Source of the DNA: CADCTM01 sp049671305
Lineage (GTDB): Bacteria > Cyanobacteriota > Cyanobacteriia > Cyanobacteriales > Coleofasciculaceae
Direction: 5' to 3'
Assembly (NCBI GenBank): GCA_049671305.1
Contig: JBATUR010000044.1
Span: 1-64,000, forward strand
DNA length: 64,000 nt
In this document: positions 1 to 8,160 of the stretch, piece after piece
Layout: each line of letters begins with the position of its first letter
How positions within the stretch are numbered: the stretch's first letter is position 1
The notes under the pieces: generated by a model
Seen by the model: only the letters and a program-made list of their open reading frames with translations
Database searches by the model: none
Told to the model about the DNA's origin: nothing
Made by a program: the position numbers and the translations under genes

Positions 1-111
1 CTCGATTTCTTTGCTGACGAGGCTTTTGTATGTTAAACTTTTAAACTATTAGCTTGTCTAGGTTCGGGGCGCTACTCTCAGTCCGCCTTGGCTTCCTTTG
101 AGCGCTTTACT

Positions 112-140
112 AATATATCCACTCCCACAAGACTTGTCAA
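112..140 (-). promoter_or_regulatory. Strong sigma70-type promoter, possibly of an rRNA operon
   Basis: On the minus strand a perfect -35 box TTGACA (140-135) is followed by exactly 17 bases and a -10 box TATATT (117-112). The stretch just upstream is very AT-rich, as in an UP element. No gene lies between it and the left edge, so the transcript runs out of the window. About 50 bases downstream the leader reads GAACCTAGACAAGC (minus strand, around 64-51), which resembles the boxA-like antitermination motif of cyanobacterial rRNA leaders and spacers. The promoter call is seen directly; the rRNA assignment is inference, since no rRNA sequence is inside the window. Confidence 0.5.
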
Positions 141-145
141 CCCTT

Positions 146-867
146 TTTATAAAAGAATTTTCTTAGTCTCTACAACTCCCTCCTGCTCTTGCTTTGAGGT
201 AAATTGTCTCTAATGACTTGTCCTTAAATATATGTATGAATGCTTTGAACTTATTTGCTGTTTTGCCTTCGTTTTTATTGCCTGACCCTCTTCTGTGTGA
301 TTTCTGGCGCGAAGACCTGTCACGTTATAGCTAGAGACAGTTGGTTACTTGTCGGAGCAATCTTGTCTCGCGACTATCTAGCGTGTTGTATATAGAAATA
401 CCCTGGCGAGAACTGCCTCCACAATAATTTCAGAGAGCTTTCAGTAGTAGATTTAGTAAAAAAAATTTACGTCGTCTTGGATGAGTTGGTCAATACTGCC
501 AGCTTTACTTCTTACAGCCTGTAAATAGGATGGCTTATATTCCTTGTCGCCTTAAGTCAGTTCTAATTGAGGATATATTTTCTGTACTCAAACTTAAGCA
601 ATCTCGTGCCATCGTCATATCTTTATGATTATGATCAGCGGGCAAGAAACTGTCTAGATGCAATTTATTTTACGAATGACTTGATTAATTAGGCTTGATT
701 TAGGCGACACCAGAATAAGCCCAAGTAGCAATTATAAACAAAGGTACGGCAATAGTAAACCCTAATAATTTTTTAATTGGCATTGAATAAATAAAACTTT
801 CTGCATCAAAGGTATGGATTTAATCGCATTTAATAAGTGAGAGTTAAAGCAGAGGTTTTAACTGAAA
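146..867. other. Non-coding left-end spacer
   Basis: About 720 bases without a convincing long gene. The only candidate is a 27-codon minus-strand ORF at 783-700, listed separately. I see no tRNA, IS end or CRISPR repeat here. Confidence 0.5.
700..783 (-). CDS. Possible 27-aa single-membrane-span peptide
   Basis: An ATG at 783 opens a 27-codon frame beginning MPIKKLLGFTIAVPLF and ending YSGVA before TAA. Two lysines precede one hydrophobic segment of about 20 residues, the layout of the tiny single-span proteins common in cyanobacteria. No photosystem or cytochrome b6f small subunit that I know matches it. The upstream stretch has only a weak purine-rich ribosome site. It lies in tandem just upstream of the MarC gene on the same strand. 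Chance is a real alternative. Confidence 0.25.
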   Translation of the reverse strand: MPIKKLLGFTIAVPLFIIATWAYSGVA

Positions 868-1461
868 TTATGTCAAAAACAGTTCTCGAATGCCACCACT
901 ACCAATTTCGACGGCTAATGCTGCTAACAGAAAACCTAGAAGTTTAGTAATAATTAGCGCCCCTTCCGGACCAATCCACTGATCAAGATGTCCTGCCTGA
1001 CGCATAATAAACCAAGTGATAAACATGGCGCCAATCATGCCAACGATCACGCTTAAATGAGCGTCTGGAGATTCTGACATTAACAGCATGACAGCAGTTA
1101 ATGTTCCAGGACCAGCAAGTAAAGGTAATGCTAAAGGTGTAATGGCAACATCGCGTTGTTGGTCAACAATTGGCGTATCAAGTTCTCCTTCAAGCATTTT
1201 GAGAGCGATGAGTAGTAGAAGTAGTCCGCCGGCGACTCGCAAAGAACCCATGCTGATATCTAAGTATGCCAAAAAGAATTGACCCGCGAAGGCAAATAGA
1301 AGTAAAACGGCTGTAGCAACTAGACTAGCGCGATCAATAACATTATTTCTTTGCTCTGGTTCCATGCCTTTCGTGAGAACCAAAATCAGCGGTAGATTAC
1401 CTAATGCATCAGCGAGGACAAATACAGCAACAAAGGTCTTGATCAGAATGGAAGTGTCCAT
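868..1461 (-). CDS. MarC/SnatA-family integral membrane protein
   Basis: The 197-residue protein has about six hydrophobic segments and the conserved N-terminal pattern of the MarC (UPF0056) family, with ADALGNLPL near residues 18-26 and SMGSLRVAGG near 70-80. The length is normal for the family. Some members are linked to amino-acid export, but the substrate of most, including this one, is unknown. It would sit in the inner membrane. The gene stands alone; its neighbour ChaN is divergent. I kept the ATG at 1461 because the hydrophobic start fits family alignments, although no clear ribosome site precedes it. Confidence 0.85.
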   Translation of the reverse strand: MDTSILIKTFVAVFVLADALGNLPLILVLTKGMEPEQRNNVIDRASLVATAVLLLFAFAGQFFLAYLDISMGSLRVAGGLLLLLIALKMLEGELDTPIVDQQRDVAITPLALPLLAGPGTLTAVMLLMSESPDAHLSVIVGMIGAMFITWFIMRQAGHLDQWIGPEGALIITKLLGFLLAALAVEIGSGGIRELFLT

Positions 1462-1600
1462 TAAGAATTAAGAAGAAGGTTTTTTAAGATTATCGTGAAT
1501 GCTGCCTAATTTACCTGCGGCATCAGAAAAATTATCAACGAAGCTAGGTTATGGGTCGAGATTTGCGGCAAACTAAATCAATTCAAGGGAAAATAAAGCT

Positions 1601-2479
1601 ATGAGAAAATACAAAATCACTCAAATCTGTGCCTGGTCATTGGGAATTTTTTTGCTCTGTGCTACTTCAACTTATGCTCAAACCTCAATGCCTTCTCAAC
1701 AGGTACAGACGCGCCTCAATGTTCTTAATCGAAACATATTGCAGGAACTCTTCAAAGCAAATGTGGTGTATTTGGGAGAAACCCACGATAGTTTAGAAGA
1801 TCACAAAGCTCAATTACAAATTCTCCAGTCACTGCATCAGCAAAACCGAAAAATTGCGATCGCGATGGAGATGTTTCAGCGACCATATCAAAATATTATT
1901 GACCAATACCTGGCAGGAAAAATCACTGAAGCACAGTTGGTAGAGCAAACTGAATATGAGCAACGCTGGGGTTTTCCTTGGGAGTATTATGCACCAATTT
2001 TGCGGTTTGCCAAACTTCATCAACTGCCTGTTTTGGCTTTGAATACCCCTACCGAGGTGACACGCCAAGTAGCTAGAAATGGCTTGGAAAGCTTAATGCC
2101 TGAACAATTAAAGCATATTCCACCTCTTACAGAAATTAGAACAGATAGTGCTGATTATCGAAAGATAGCTTTAGCTAGCTACGAACAACATAGTCAGGCA
2201 GGACAAGGTAATAGTACTAGTTTTGAGCGATTTTTTACGGCGCTAGTACTTTGGGATGAAACGATGGCAGAAAAGATTGCTCAATTTGTTAAGGATAATC
2301 CAGATGATCAAGTAGTTGTGTTAGCTGGAAAAAGTCATATTACTTATGGTTACGGAATACCTAGTCGTGTTGCTCGACGCCTTGATGATAAATTGATACA
2401 GCGTTCTGTGTTATTTGCTGTTCCGGAAAACAGTTCACCTAATACAATAAAAGCGGCTGATTATCTGTGGCAACATTAA
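1601..2479 (+). CDS. ChaN-like secreted protein (haem-binding/Tiki superfamily)
   Basis: A 292-residue protein starting with a cleavable signal peptide (hydrophobic residues 11-26, likely cut after TYA). The mature part carries the ChaN/DUF399 hallmarks: a LGETHD motif near residue 56, AMEMFQRPYQ near 88, a central YEQRWGFPWEYY segment, and AGKSHITYGYGIPSRV near the C-terminus. ChaN of Campylobacter binds haem; other members belong to the Tiki/TraB/EreA fold, whose GExH motifs can bind metal. The signal peptide lacks a clear lipobox, so the protein is probably soluble in the periplasm or thylakoid lumen. An ABM-like gene follows 34 bases downstream on the same strand, so the two may be co-transcribed. 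Confidence 0.8.
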   Translation: MRKYKITQICAWSLGIFLLCATSTYAQTSMPSQQVQTRLNVLNRNILQELFKANVVYLGETHDSLEDHKAQLQILQSLHQQNRKIAIAMEMFQRPYQNIIDQYLAGKITEAQLVEQTEYEQRWGFPWEYYAPILRFAKLHQLPVLALNTPTEVTRQVARNGLESLMPEQLKHIPPLTEIRTDSADYRKIALASYEQHSQAGQGNSTSFERFFTALVLWDETMAEKIAQFVKDNPDDQVVVLAGKSHITYGYGIPSRVARRLDDKLIQRSVLFAVPENSSPNTIKAADYLWQH

Positions 2480-2513
2480 TAAATCATTTGATCAATTTGT
2501 ACTGGAGGTAACG

Positions 2514-2843
2514 ATGTCAGAATTTCTAGATTTTCTTAAGCACAAATATGCTTATGTAGCTATTGGTGAATTTAAACCTGGTAAGTTTAAGGAAGCCCAG
2601 CAGTTGTATGAAAAAGCTGTATCAACCTATACTGATGGTTTTAAGGGAGCTTATTTATTGCAAGAACCTGGAACCGATCGCGGTATTGCTATCATACTTT
2701 GGGAGAGTCTAGAAGATATGGAAGCGAATCAAAATGAGGCTTATCAAGCAATTTTGAGCCAGATGTCTCACTTGTTTACTAAAGTGCCAACGACTTCGTT
2801 TTATGAAGTGTGTAGCGAAATTGGGGTTTCAACAGAGGGTTAG
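2514..2843 (+). CDS. ABM-like dimeric alpha/beta-barrel protein
   Basis: A 109-residue protein with the size and pattern of the antibiotic-biosynthesis-monooxygenase-like dimeric barrel: a beta strand YVAIGEFKPG, then a helix, GFKGAYLLQEPG and AIILWESLEDMEA. Members range from true monooxygenases to proteins of unknown role, and no catalytic residues can be named here. A strong TGGAGGT ribosome site precedes the ATG. It follows the ChaN-like gene on the same strand and ends 9 bases before the convergent inositol monophosphatase. Fold is likely; function is unknown. Confidence 0.6.
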   Translation: MSEFLDFLKHKYAYVAIGEFKPGKFKEAQQLYEKAVSTYTDGFKGAYLLQEPGTDRGIAIILWESLEDMEANQNEAYQAILSQMSHLFTKVPTTSFYEVCSEIGVSTEG

Positions 2844-2852
2844 GAAATATAC

Positions 2853-3659
2853 TTAAGTCTGTCTATTTTTGCTGACAAAGGCTACTAGAGGTTGGAATAA
2901 ATTTACTAATTCAGAATTGCTAGCAACAAGTGTAGGAAGCGATCGCTTTTCATAATTTTCTCCCACTTTCAGAGGAAAAACTGCCTCTCCATCCAGCGAT
3001 ACCCAGACTCCACCTGCTGCTTGCACAATTACCCACGCACCAGCAATATCCCAAATTTTGGGTGTTGCCTCCACACCACCTAAAACAGCGCCTGTAGCAA
3101 CAGTCAAGAAGTTATAAGTGGCAGCCCCTAGCATCCGAAACTTACAAGGGAATGGTTGCTGCATGGTTTCTGTACTGCGAGAGCAAAGGTTAAAAAAATG
3201 GTTGCTACCGATAGACTCAGTGCTGCTATGAATGGCTTGCCCATTGACAAAAGCACCATTTTCTATTCCAATAGCGTTCCAAAAGCCATGAAAAGATTGT
3301 CTGATGGTAGGAAAATGCACATAACCAAATACGGGAGTGCCTTTGTACAATAACCCTAAAGAAATTCCCCAAATGGGAATGCCTCGTGTGAAGTTGGTTG
3401 TACCATCTATGGGATCAATAATCCAACACCATTCGTGATCTGAAAAAACGTGATCTGCTTCTTCGCTTATGATGCCGTGGGTCGGGAAATGATCGGCGAT
3501 CGCTTTGGTAATTGTCTGATCTGCCCAACGATCTGATTGTGTAACCAGGCTACCATCATCCTTTTCGGACGCCTGTACCCGACCAAAATCAGACAATAAC
3601 TGGGCGCCAACTTTTTGAGTAATTTTTTGCGAAAAGTCAAGTACAGAAGTCCAATCCAT
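2853..3659 (-). CDS. Inositol monophosphatase family protein
   Basis: A 268-residue Mg2+-dependent phosphatase of the IMPase/FBPase superfamily. The metal-binding signature is present as ISEEAD (about 70) followed by WIIDPIDGTTNFTRG (about 88-102), and the C-terminal WDIAGAWVIVQAAGG motif closes the site. Substrates in cyanobacteria may be inositol-1-phosphate, histidinol phosphate or related sugar phosphates; the sequence does not decide. The ATG overlaps the stop codon of the upstream MFS gene by one base (TAATG), so the two are translationally coupled. That suggests linked function, but none is established. Confidence 0.85.
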   Translation of the reverse strand: MDWTSVLDFSQKITQKVGAQLLSDFGRVQASEKDDGSLVTQSDRWADQTITKAIADHFPTHGIISEEADHVFSDHEWCWIIDPIDGTTNFTRGIPIWGISLGLLYKGTPVFGYVHFPTIRQSFHGFWNAIGIENGAFVNGQAIHSSTESIGSNHFFNLCSRSTETMQQPFPCKFRMLGAATYNFLTVATGAVLGGVEATPKIWDIAGAWVIVQAAGGVWVSLDGEAVFPLKVGENYEKRSLPTLVASNSELVNLFQPLVAFVSKNRQT

Positions 3660-5107
3660 TAATCTAAATCACCTTCCATGACAGCAGCGATCGCGTCTTT
3701 AGCATTATCGCGGAATTCTTGGACATTGACACGCCCCAAAAACCAAACTGCCAAAACCATACCGACTGCTTGCAGCGCAAACACCAAGCCATAGGCTAAC
3801 ACAGGCGTCGTAAACAGTTGGCGACCCAAATCTAAAACTACCCCTCCTGCTACCGTCGCTGTGCCTCGTGCCATTGCCTGAGACAACCCCCAAGCGCCGA
3901 CAAAAGTGCCCGCCGTTTCTGCTGCTGTTAAATCTAACATTAAGCTAAGTGCACCTGTCGTGGCAATTCCCGCATTTAAGCCAAACAAAACTAATGTTGT
4001 CTGAAACAACTTAGCATTACCAGTAAAGCCTGCCAAAATAATTAAGAGAAAGCAAAAACCGACTGCCAAACAACCAAATTGAGTTGTTTTACGTTTACCA
4101 AAACGGGGAATAATAAAAAATCCCGTAGCACTTAAACTCATTAACATTCCAACTCCCCAATATGTATTAAGAAGTGAAGTTTCAGGAATTGGCATATTAA
4201 ACACTTCACCACCATAAGGTTCTAAAACTGCTTCTTGCATAAATAAGCTAATAGTCATTACCAACAAGAAGCTAAAAAATAACCCAGTTTGCCGACTTGC
4301 TGTTAAAATTTTCAGAGCATGACCCAAGGTAATTTTGTCTTCTCGGTTAATCATGGTTGAGCGAGAAGCATAACGAGAATACTTTTTTTCAATTCCCAAG
4401 GTAGCCAATATTGCCAAGACAAATACCAGCGCTGGAACAACAAGAAATAGCCAACTAATTGATGAACGGAGCACTTCTAATGAAGCATTAATACTTTCTA
4501 ATCGCGTCAACATAACTTTGCTAGTAATACCGCCGACGGCAATTCCCACTGTCATCATTGACCAAACAATACCAACTAATTGACCGCGATTATCTTCATC
4601 AGAAACATCTACTAATAAAGCAAAAAAGGGAGTAGAACTAATACAGCTTGCCAAACCATACATCGCCATGACTAATGCTGCAAGCGCTGTCCAACCTAGA
4701 GTTTGAGTATTCCATGTCCAACCGCCTGTTGCTTGTACAACACTACCTAATTGCCAGATTACTTGCACAGATAAAGGTAGGGTTAGAGTAAATAATGCTG
4801 CTCCTATCCAAACATAACCAGTGCGATGATGACCAAATAGAGGTTTTGTGTCCGACATTTGCCCAAATAAAACTCGTGTGGGAGCAATAAATAGAGCAAT
4901 TGCTAAAATTCCTGCTGTAATTGTTGCAGGAATTCTTAACTCGGCAATCATAACTCGATTGAGGACTCCGAGGGTTAAAACTGCTAGGATGCCTAGTCCC
5001 ATTTGAAATAAACCAAGTCGGAACATGGTTAAGAGTTTGACTTTAGGTAATATTTTGTCGTGAGTTGGTGAACTGGGTTGGAAGTTGGATAAATCGGGGC
5101 TTTTCAT
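3659..5107 (-). CDS. PucC/BCH1-type MFS transporter (chlorophyll-delivery family)
   Basis: A 482-residue membrane protein with about 12 hydrophobic segments and family motifs ALFIAPTRVLFGQMSD near 85, HHRTGYVWIGA near 112 and DEDNRGQLVGIVWSMM near 185. These match the BCD/PucC (LhaA) group of the major facilitator superfamily, which in purple bacteria helps assemble light-harvesting complexes, probably by handling bacteriochlorophyll. Cyanobacterial members are thought to act in chlorophyll or pigment-protein assembly; that is inference here. The charged N-terminal 30 residues are cytoplasmic. The gene is coupled to the downstream phosphatase and preceded by a 38-codon membrane peptide on the same strand. 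Confidence 0.8.
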   Translation of the reverse strand: MKSPDLSNFQPSSPTHDKILPKVKLLTMFRLGLFQMGLGILAVLTLGVLNRVMIAELRIPATITAGILAIALFIAPTRVLFGQMSDTKPLFGHHRTGYVWIGAALFTLTLPLSVQVIWQLGSVVQATGGWTWNTQTLGWTALAALVMAMYGLASCISSTPFFALLVDVSDEDNRGQLVGIVWSMMTVGIAVGGITSKVMLTRLESINASLEVLRSSISWLFLVVPALVFVLAILATLGIEKKYSRYASRSTMINREDKITLGHALKILTASRQTGLFFSFLLVMTISLFMQEAVLEPYGGEVFNMPIPETSLLNTYWGVGMLMSLSATGFFIIPRFGKRKTTQFGCLAVGFCFLLIILAGFTGNAKLFQTTLVLFGLNAGIATTGALSLMLDLTAAETAGTFVGAWGLSQAMARGTATVAGGVVLDLGRQLFTTPVLAYGLVFALQAVGMVLAVWFLGRVNVQEFRDNAKDAIAAVMEGDLD

Positions 5108-5330
5108 ATTTCTATAAAGGCATCACTTGCTAGTTTTTCAGTGTTAGCTTAACCATTTTCTAATATATCTGTCGTATTAATCAGTCTTTTTGTACATAGA
5201 TTATATTTTATTTACTTTGTGTGATAATAACACAATCCTTGACAAACTCATGCAAGCCAAAATAAGCGCACTTAATTTTATTACTCTAAACTAAAATTTG
5301 CTCTTTTTCTAATCAATAGTAGAGAAGGGT

Positions 5331-5447
5331 TTATTTTTCTTTGTCTTCAAATGCTAGTATCCCTTTAAACAACATGATTAGCCCACTAATTAAGATAAAG
5401 AGTGCGATTCCACCAGCAACAAAATCTAAAATATTGGTATTTTCCAC
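5331..5447 (-). CDS. 38-aa single-span membrane protein
   Basis: A GTG at 5447 is preceded at good spacing by GAGAAGGAGAG. The 38-codon frame begins MENTNILDFVAGG, has a hydrophobic stretch of roughly 20 residues (AGGIALFILISGLIMLF), then the charged tail KGILAFEDKEK. The layout is that of the small single-helix subunits of photosynthetic complexes, but it does not match PsbX, PsbM, PsaM, PetG, PetL or PetN as I know them. It is the first gene on the strand of the PucC-like transporter, 223 bases upstream, so it could be a partner or merely a neighbour. Confidence 0.55.
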   Translation of the reverse strand: MENTNILDFVAGGIALFILISGLIMLFKGILAFEDKEK

Positions 5448-5740
5448 TTAGCTTTTCTCTCCTTCTCTTTTGAATTTTATCTTATAAAACATTTTTTGTT
5501 AAGATGTGTTTAAGCAGATTTAGAACAACTGATATTTCAGAAAGTTTTGCTCTAAGCAACTTATTTAGATATAAATTTATATTTAAATAATCAATAACAG
5601 TAGGATAATTATTATAAGATAAGTTTTATAAATAATCGTACAACCAAAACTATGGTGTTTTGCCCAATTAAGTAATTATTACTAAAGTTTTTCTAAAAAC
5701 TGCAAAAAGAGCTAAAGACAAAGCTTTTGGAGGAATAAAC

Positions 5741-5884
5741 TTGATACAAATATTAAGGCATCTTTGTAAAAAATCAGTAATTTGTTTAATTAATATTGGT
5801 GAAAGTTTTTGCAATTCTAAATTAGAAGATACAATTGCATTATTATGTTTTTTGACAACGCCAATCTACCAATTGAGTAATTAA
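5741..5884 (+). CDS. Small hypothetical protein, 47 aa, upstream of ABM gene
   Basis: A TTG codon at 5741 follows an ideal ribosome site (GGAGGAATAAAC then TTG). The frame stays open for 47 codons, starts MIQILRHLCKKSVICLI and ends PIYQLSN, with four cysteines. Its stop lies 8 bases before the ATG of the ABM-like gene at 5893, which is the spacing of a two-gene operon or a leader ORF with translational coupling. I recognise no family. The 3' part (CCAATCTACCAATTGAG, about 5860-5876) looks by eye like a reversed tRNA D-arm, but no full tRNA folds. Confidence 0.45.
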   Translation: MIQILRHLCKKSVICLINIGESFCNSKLEDTIALLCFLTTPIYQLSN

Positions 5885-5892
5885 AGGTATTT

Positions 5893-6198
5893 ATGATTCT
5901 TGAAGCAGTTATGCTTAATATTAAACAGGGGCTTGAGCCAGAGTTTGAGCTGGCTTTTCGAGAAGCTTCTAGCATTATCTCATCAATGAAGGGGTACTTA
6001 TCCCATGAGCTTCATCGATGTCTTGAAGTTGAAAGCAAGTATTTATTATTAGTATACTGGAAAACTATAGAAGCACACACAATTGGTTTTAGAAAAGCAC
6101 CTGAATATCAAGTTTGGAAAAAATTGCTGCATCACTTTTATGAACCTTTACCAACAGTTGAACATTTTGAAAAAGTAAGGCTTGACAGAGCTGAATAA
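5893..6198 (+). CDS. Antibiotic biosynthesis monooxygenase (ABM) domain protein
   Basis: A 101-residue single-domain ABM-type dimeric barrel. The opening strand ILEAVMLNIKQG, a helix EFELAFREASSIISS, the strand GYLSHELHRCLE, then LLLVYWKTIEAHTIGFRKAPEYQVWKK are diagnostic, and the late FYEPLPTVEHFE is typical of this subgroup. Relatives include quinone monooxygenases such as YgiN, and HmoB-like haem oxygenases; a quinone or aromatic substrate would fit the neighbouring phylloquinone genes but is speculation. It ends exactly where convergent menF ends (6198/6199), with no base between. The upstream small ORF probably belongs to the same transcript. Confidence 0.75.
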   Translation: MILEAVMLNIKQGLEPEFELAFREASSIISSMKGYLSHELHRCLEVESKYLLLVYWKTIEAHTIGFRKAPEYQVWKKLLHHFYEPLPTVEHFEKVRLDRAE

Positions 6199-7668
6199 TC
6201 AAAATAAAGCTTTGGAAAGTGCCTGAAGTTTAAGTTGAATTTCTGCTAATTCTTTGCTGGGGTCAGAACCAGCAACAATACCTGCCCCTGCGTAGAGTCT
6301 AGCACGATAGATATCATAGGGCAATTTGTCATTTTTGTGAGGATGGTTACAAGTTTGTTCTGTGTCAATTAAAGCCGAACGAATACCAACAATGAATTCA
6401 CTATTTCCTTGATAATCTACCCAACCTAAAGGTGCAGCAAAAAGAGAGCGATCAAAAGTTTCATAGTTGCGAATTTGCTCTTGTGCGGCTTTTGTAGGAA
6501 CACCAGCAACGGCTGGGGTTGGATGAAGTTTTGCTACTATTTCTAAAGGATTAAGATTACTAGGTAAAGACGCCTGAATTGGCGTCCATAAATGTTGAAT
6601 ATTAGGTAGCTTGAGTAGCTGTGGCATTGGCAACATCTGAGGTGTTAAGCCTAACTCTGATAAACATTTAGTGATAAAGTTAAGTACGAATTGATGTTCA
6701 GATCGTTCCTTTTCACTATTCATTAATCGATCAGCAAAATTGGCATCTTCAATTGCTGTTTGACCACGTGGTGCGGAACCTGCGAGTGCATCAGTTTCTA
6801 ATGAAGAATTGCAAATACTAATTAGTCGTTCTGGACTGGCGCCAATGAAGTTTTTTCCTTTACCGTTGCTAATTGAGAAGATATTGCATCTGGGATAGGA
6901 TTTTCTCAAATTATCTAACGAATTAATCGTATCGAATGGCGAGGGTGAGACGAAATCGATGGTACTAGCAAGAACAATCTTTTTCAATTGATTAGTTTGA
7001 ATTGAACTAATTGCCGAGGTAACGGAATGCTTAAATTGTTCAGCATTTTTTGGTATTTTAATTACACGATTGTGATAAACTTCAGATTTATGTATAAGTG
7101 GATTTACTTGCCAGTTAATGAGCTTTAGCTGGTTGACTAAATTTTCTAAGATAGCTTCCAAATTACTATGAGATTCGACTTTAAGATTGACCACTAATAC
7201 ACTAGTATTTTCAGATCGGGATACTTGCCAACGAGGAAGAAAAATAGTGGCGGCTGGAAAAGGAGATTTGTTGGCTATAGTTTCATTAAAAAAAGTAAAG
7301 CTACAAAAAAAATGCATCCCAGAAAATGGTAGCCTTAAGCATCCTTTTGATATACAATTATTGAGGCAACTTTCAATAAATTTTTGAGCGTATTCAAAAC
7401 GTTTTTTGCCTTCTAGCTTGATAACTTCAATGGCATCGATAGCAGCAATTGCTTGTTGCTTGTCGGGCTTTTCAAGGTAGAATTGTAACTGTGTTGGTTT
7501 AGCAAATTTTTGCAATACAGCTAATGGATCAATAAGCGAAATTTCTTGGGAAATACTAATAATTTGAGGATGTTTTTTTTCAATTGAACGCTGTTTGGCA
7601 AACTTGATAAGTTGATACAACTCTTGATGATTTTGAAAGCAATCAGCTCGGTATGGGGTGACGGTCAT
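6199..7668 (-). CDS. menF: Isochorismate synthase
   Basis: A 489-residue chorismate-binding enzyme that converts chorismate to isochorismate, the first step of phylloquinone (vitamin K1) synthesis, used as the A1 electron carrier of photosystem I. C-terminal signatures are clear: FIGASPERL near 275, DALAGSAPRGQT near 295-306, LHPTPAVAGVP near 385-395, and RLYAGAGIVAGSDP near 455. The N-terminal 200 residues are variable, as usual. It is divergent from menA-menC-menE, and the 490-bp spacer must contain both promoters. Salicylate or siderophore isochorismate synthases are related, but the neighbours settle the role. Confidence 0.93.
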   Translation of the reverse strand: MTVTPYRADCFQNHQELYQLIKFAKQRSIEKKHPQIISISQEISLIDPLAVLQKFAKPTQLQFYLEKPDKQQAIAAIDAIEVIKLEGKKRFEYAQKFIESCLNNCISKGCLRLPFSGMHFFCSFTFFNETIANKSPFPAATIFLPRWQVSRSENTSVLVVNLKVESHSNLEAILENLVNQLKLINWQVNPLIHKSEVYHNRVIKIPKNAEQFKHSVTSAISSIQTNQLKKIVLASTIDFVSPSPFDTINSLDNLRKSYPRCNIFSISNGKGKNFIGASPERLISICNSSLETDALAGSAPRGQTAIEDANFADRLMNSEKERSEHQFVLNFITKCLSELGLTPQMLPMPQLLKLPNIQHLWTPIQASLPSNLNPLEIVAKLHPTPAVAGVPTKAAQEQIRNYETFDRSLFAAPLGWVDYQGNSEFIVGIRSALIDTEQTCNHPHKNDKLPYDIYRARLYAGAGIVAGSDPSKELAEIQLKLQALSKALF

Positions 7669-8160
7669 AAGTTGATAGATAAGTAAATTTTTTTGAAGTT
7701 CTCTTCTAAAGTTCGATTGATAATGGTGGGATGTCTAAAGGGACACCCAGGCTCCCTACCTAAATCTAGGTGTCGATTGACACCCACGCTCACTTAAATC
7801 TACCCTCAGCCTTATGGCTAACTGGGTGGCTGAAGACCTACCGACAACACAGATGAGCAGTTTAGAAGTGCCGACTTACTCATGGTATCGAAGAAACCAT
7901 CACCTCTTTGGCGTCCACTGGTGCCTTCCAGCGACGGGAAGATGGTGTGATAAACTTTGAATCCAAATTGGAGTTTGTTGGGTTGTGGGAATTTTCCCAG
8001 TTAATGTGATTGTCCCGCTTCCTTTGAGGAACATTGTCGAGGGGTTTCCCTTGAGGCATATCCCACTTATCCAAATATCTTCTGTGTTTAAGTACATTCT
8101 CAAAAAGAAAGAGCAATTTAGAAACTTCTGGGCTTTTAGTAATTTAATCAATTCTGCCGG
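7669..8160. other. Hairpin-rich spacer between menF and menA; possible structured RNA or mobile-element remnant
   Basis: About 490 bases with more local pairing than any other spacer here. Around 7771-7786 GGTGTC-GATT-GACACC forms a perfect 6-bp hairpin. Around 7728-7748 TGGG-GTC pairs with GAC-CCCA. Near 7806-7834 TCAGCC pairs with GGCTGA and encloses a second hairpin, AGCC-TTAT-GGCT. GC content is higher than in neighbouring spacers. Two overlapping minus-strand reading frames of 78-83 codons (8151-7880) look random and have no recognised domain. It could be a non-coding RNA, a long leader of menF on the minus strand, or the ORF-less remnant of an RNA-bearing element. Identity not established. 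Confidence 0.35.

Noticed and set aside
5850..5888. Reversed tRNA D-arm-like sequence (CTCAATTGGTAGA on the minus strand)
   Set aside because: No acceptor, anticodon or T arm folds around it, and it lies inside a small ORF with a good ribosome site.
7880..8151. Two overlapping minus-strand reading frames of 78-83 codons in the menF/menA spacer
   Set aside because: Composition looks random, no ribosome site, no domain; the DNA is better explained by structure than by coding.
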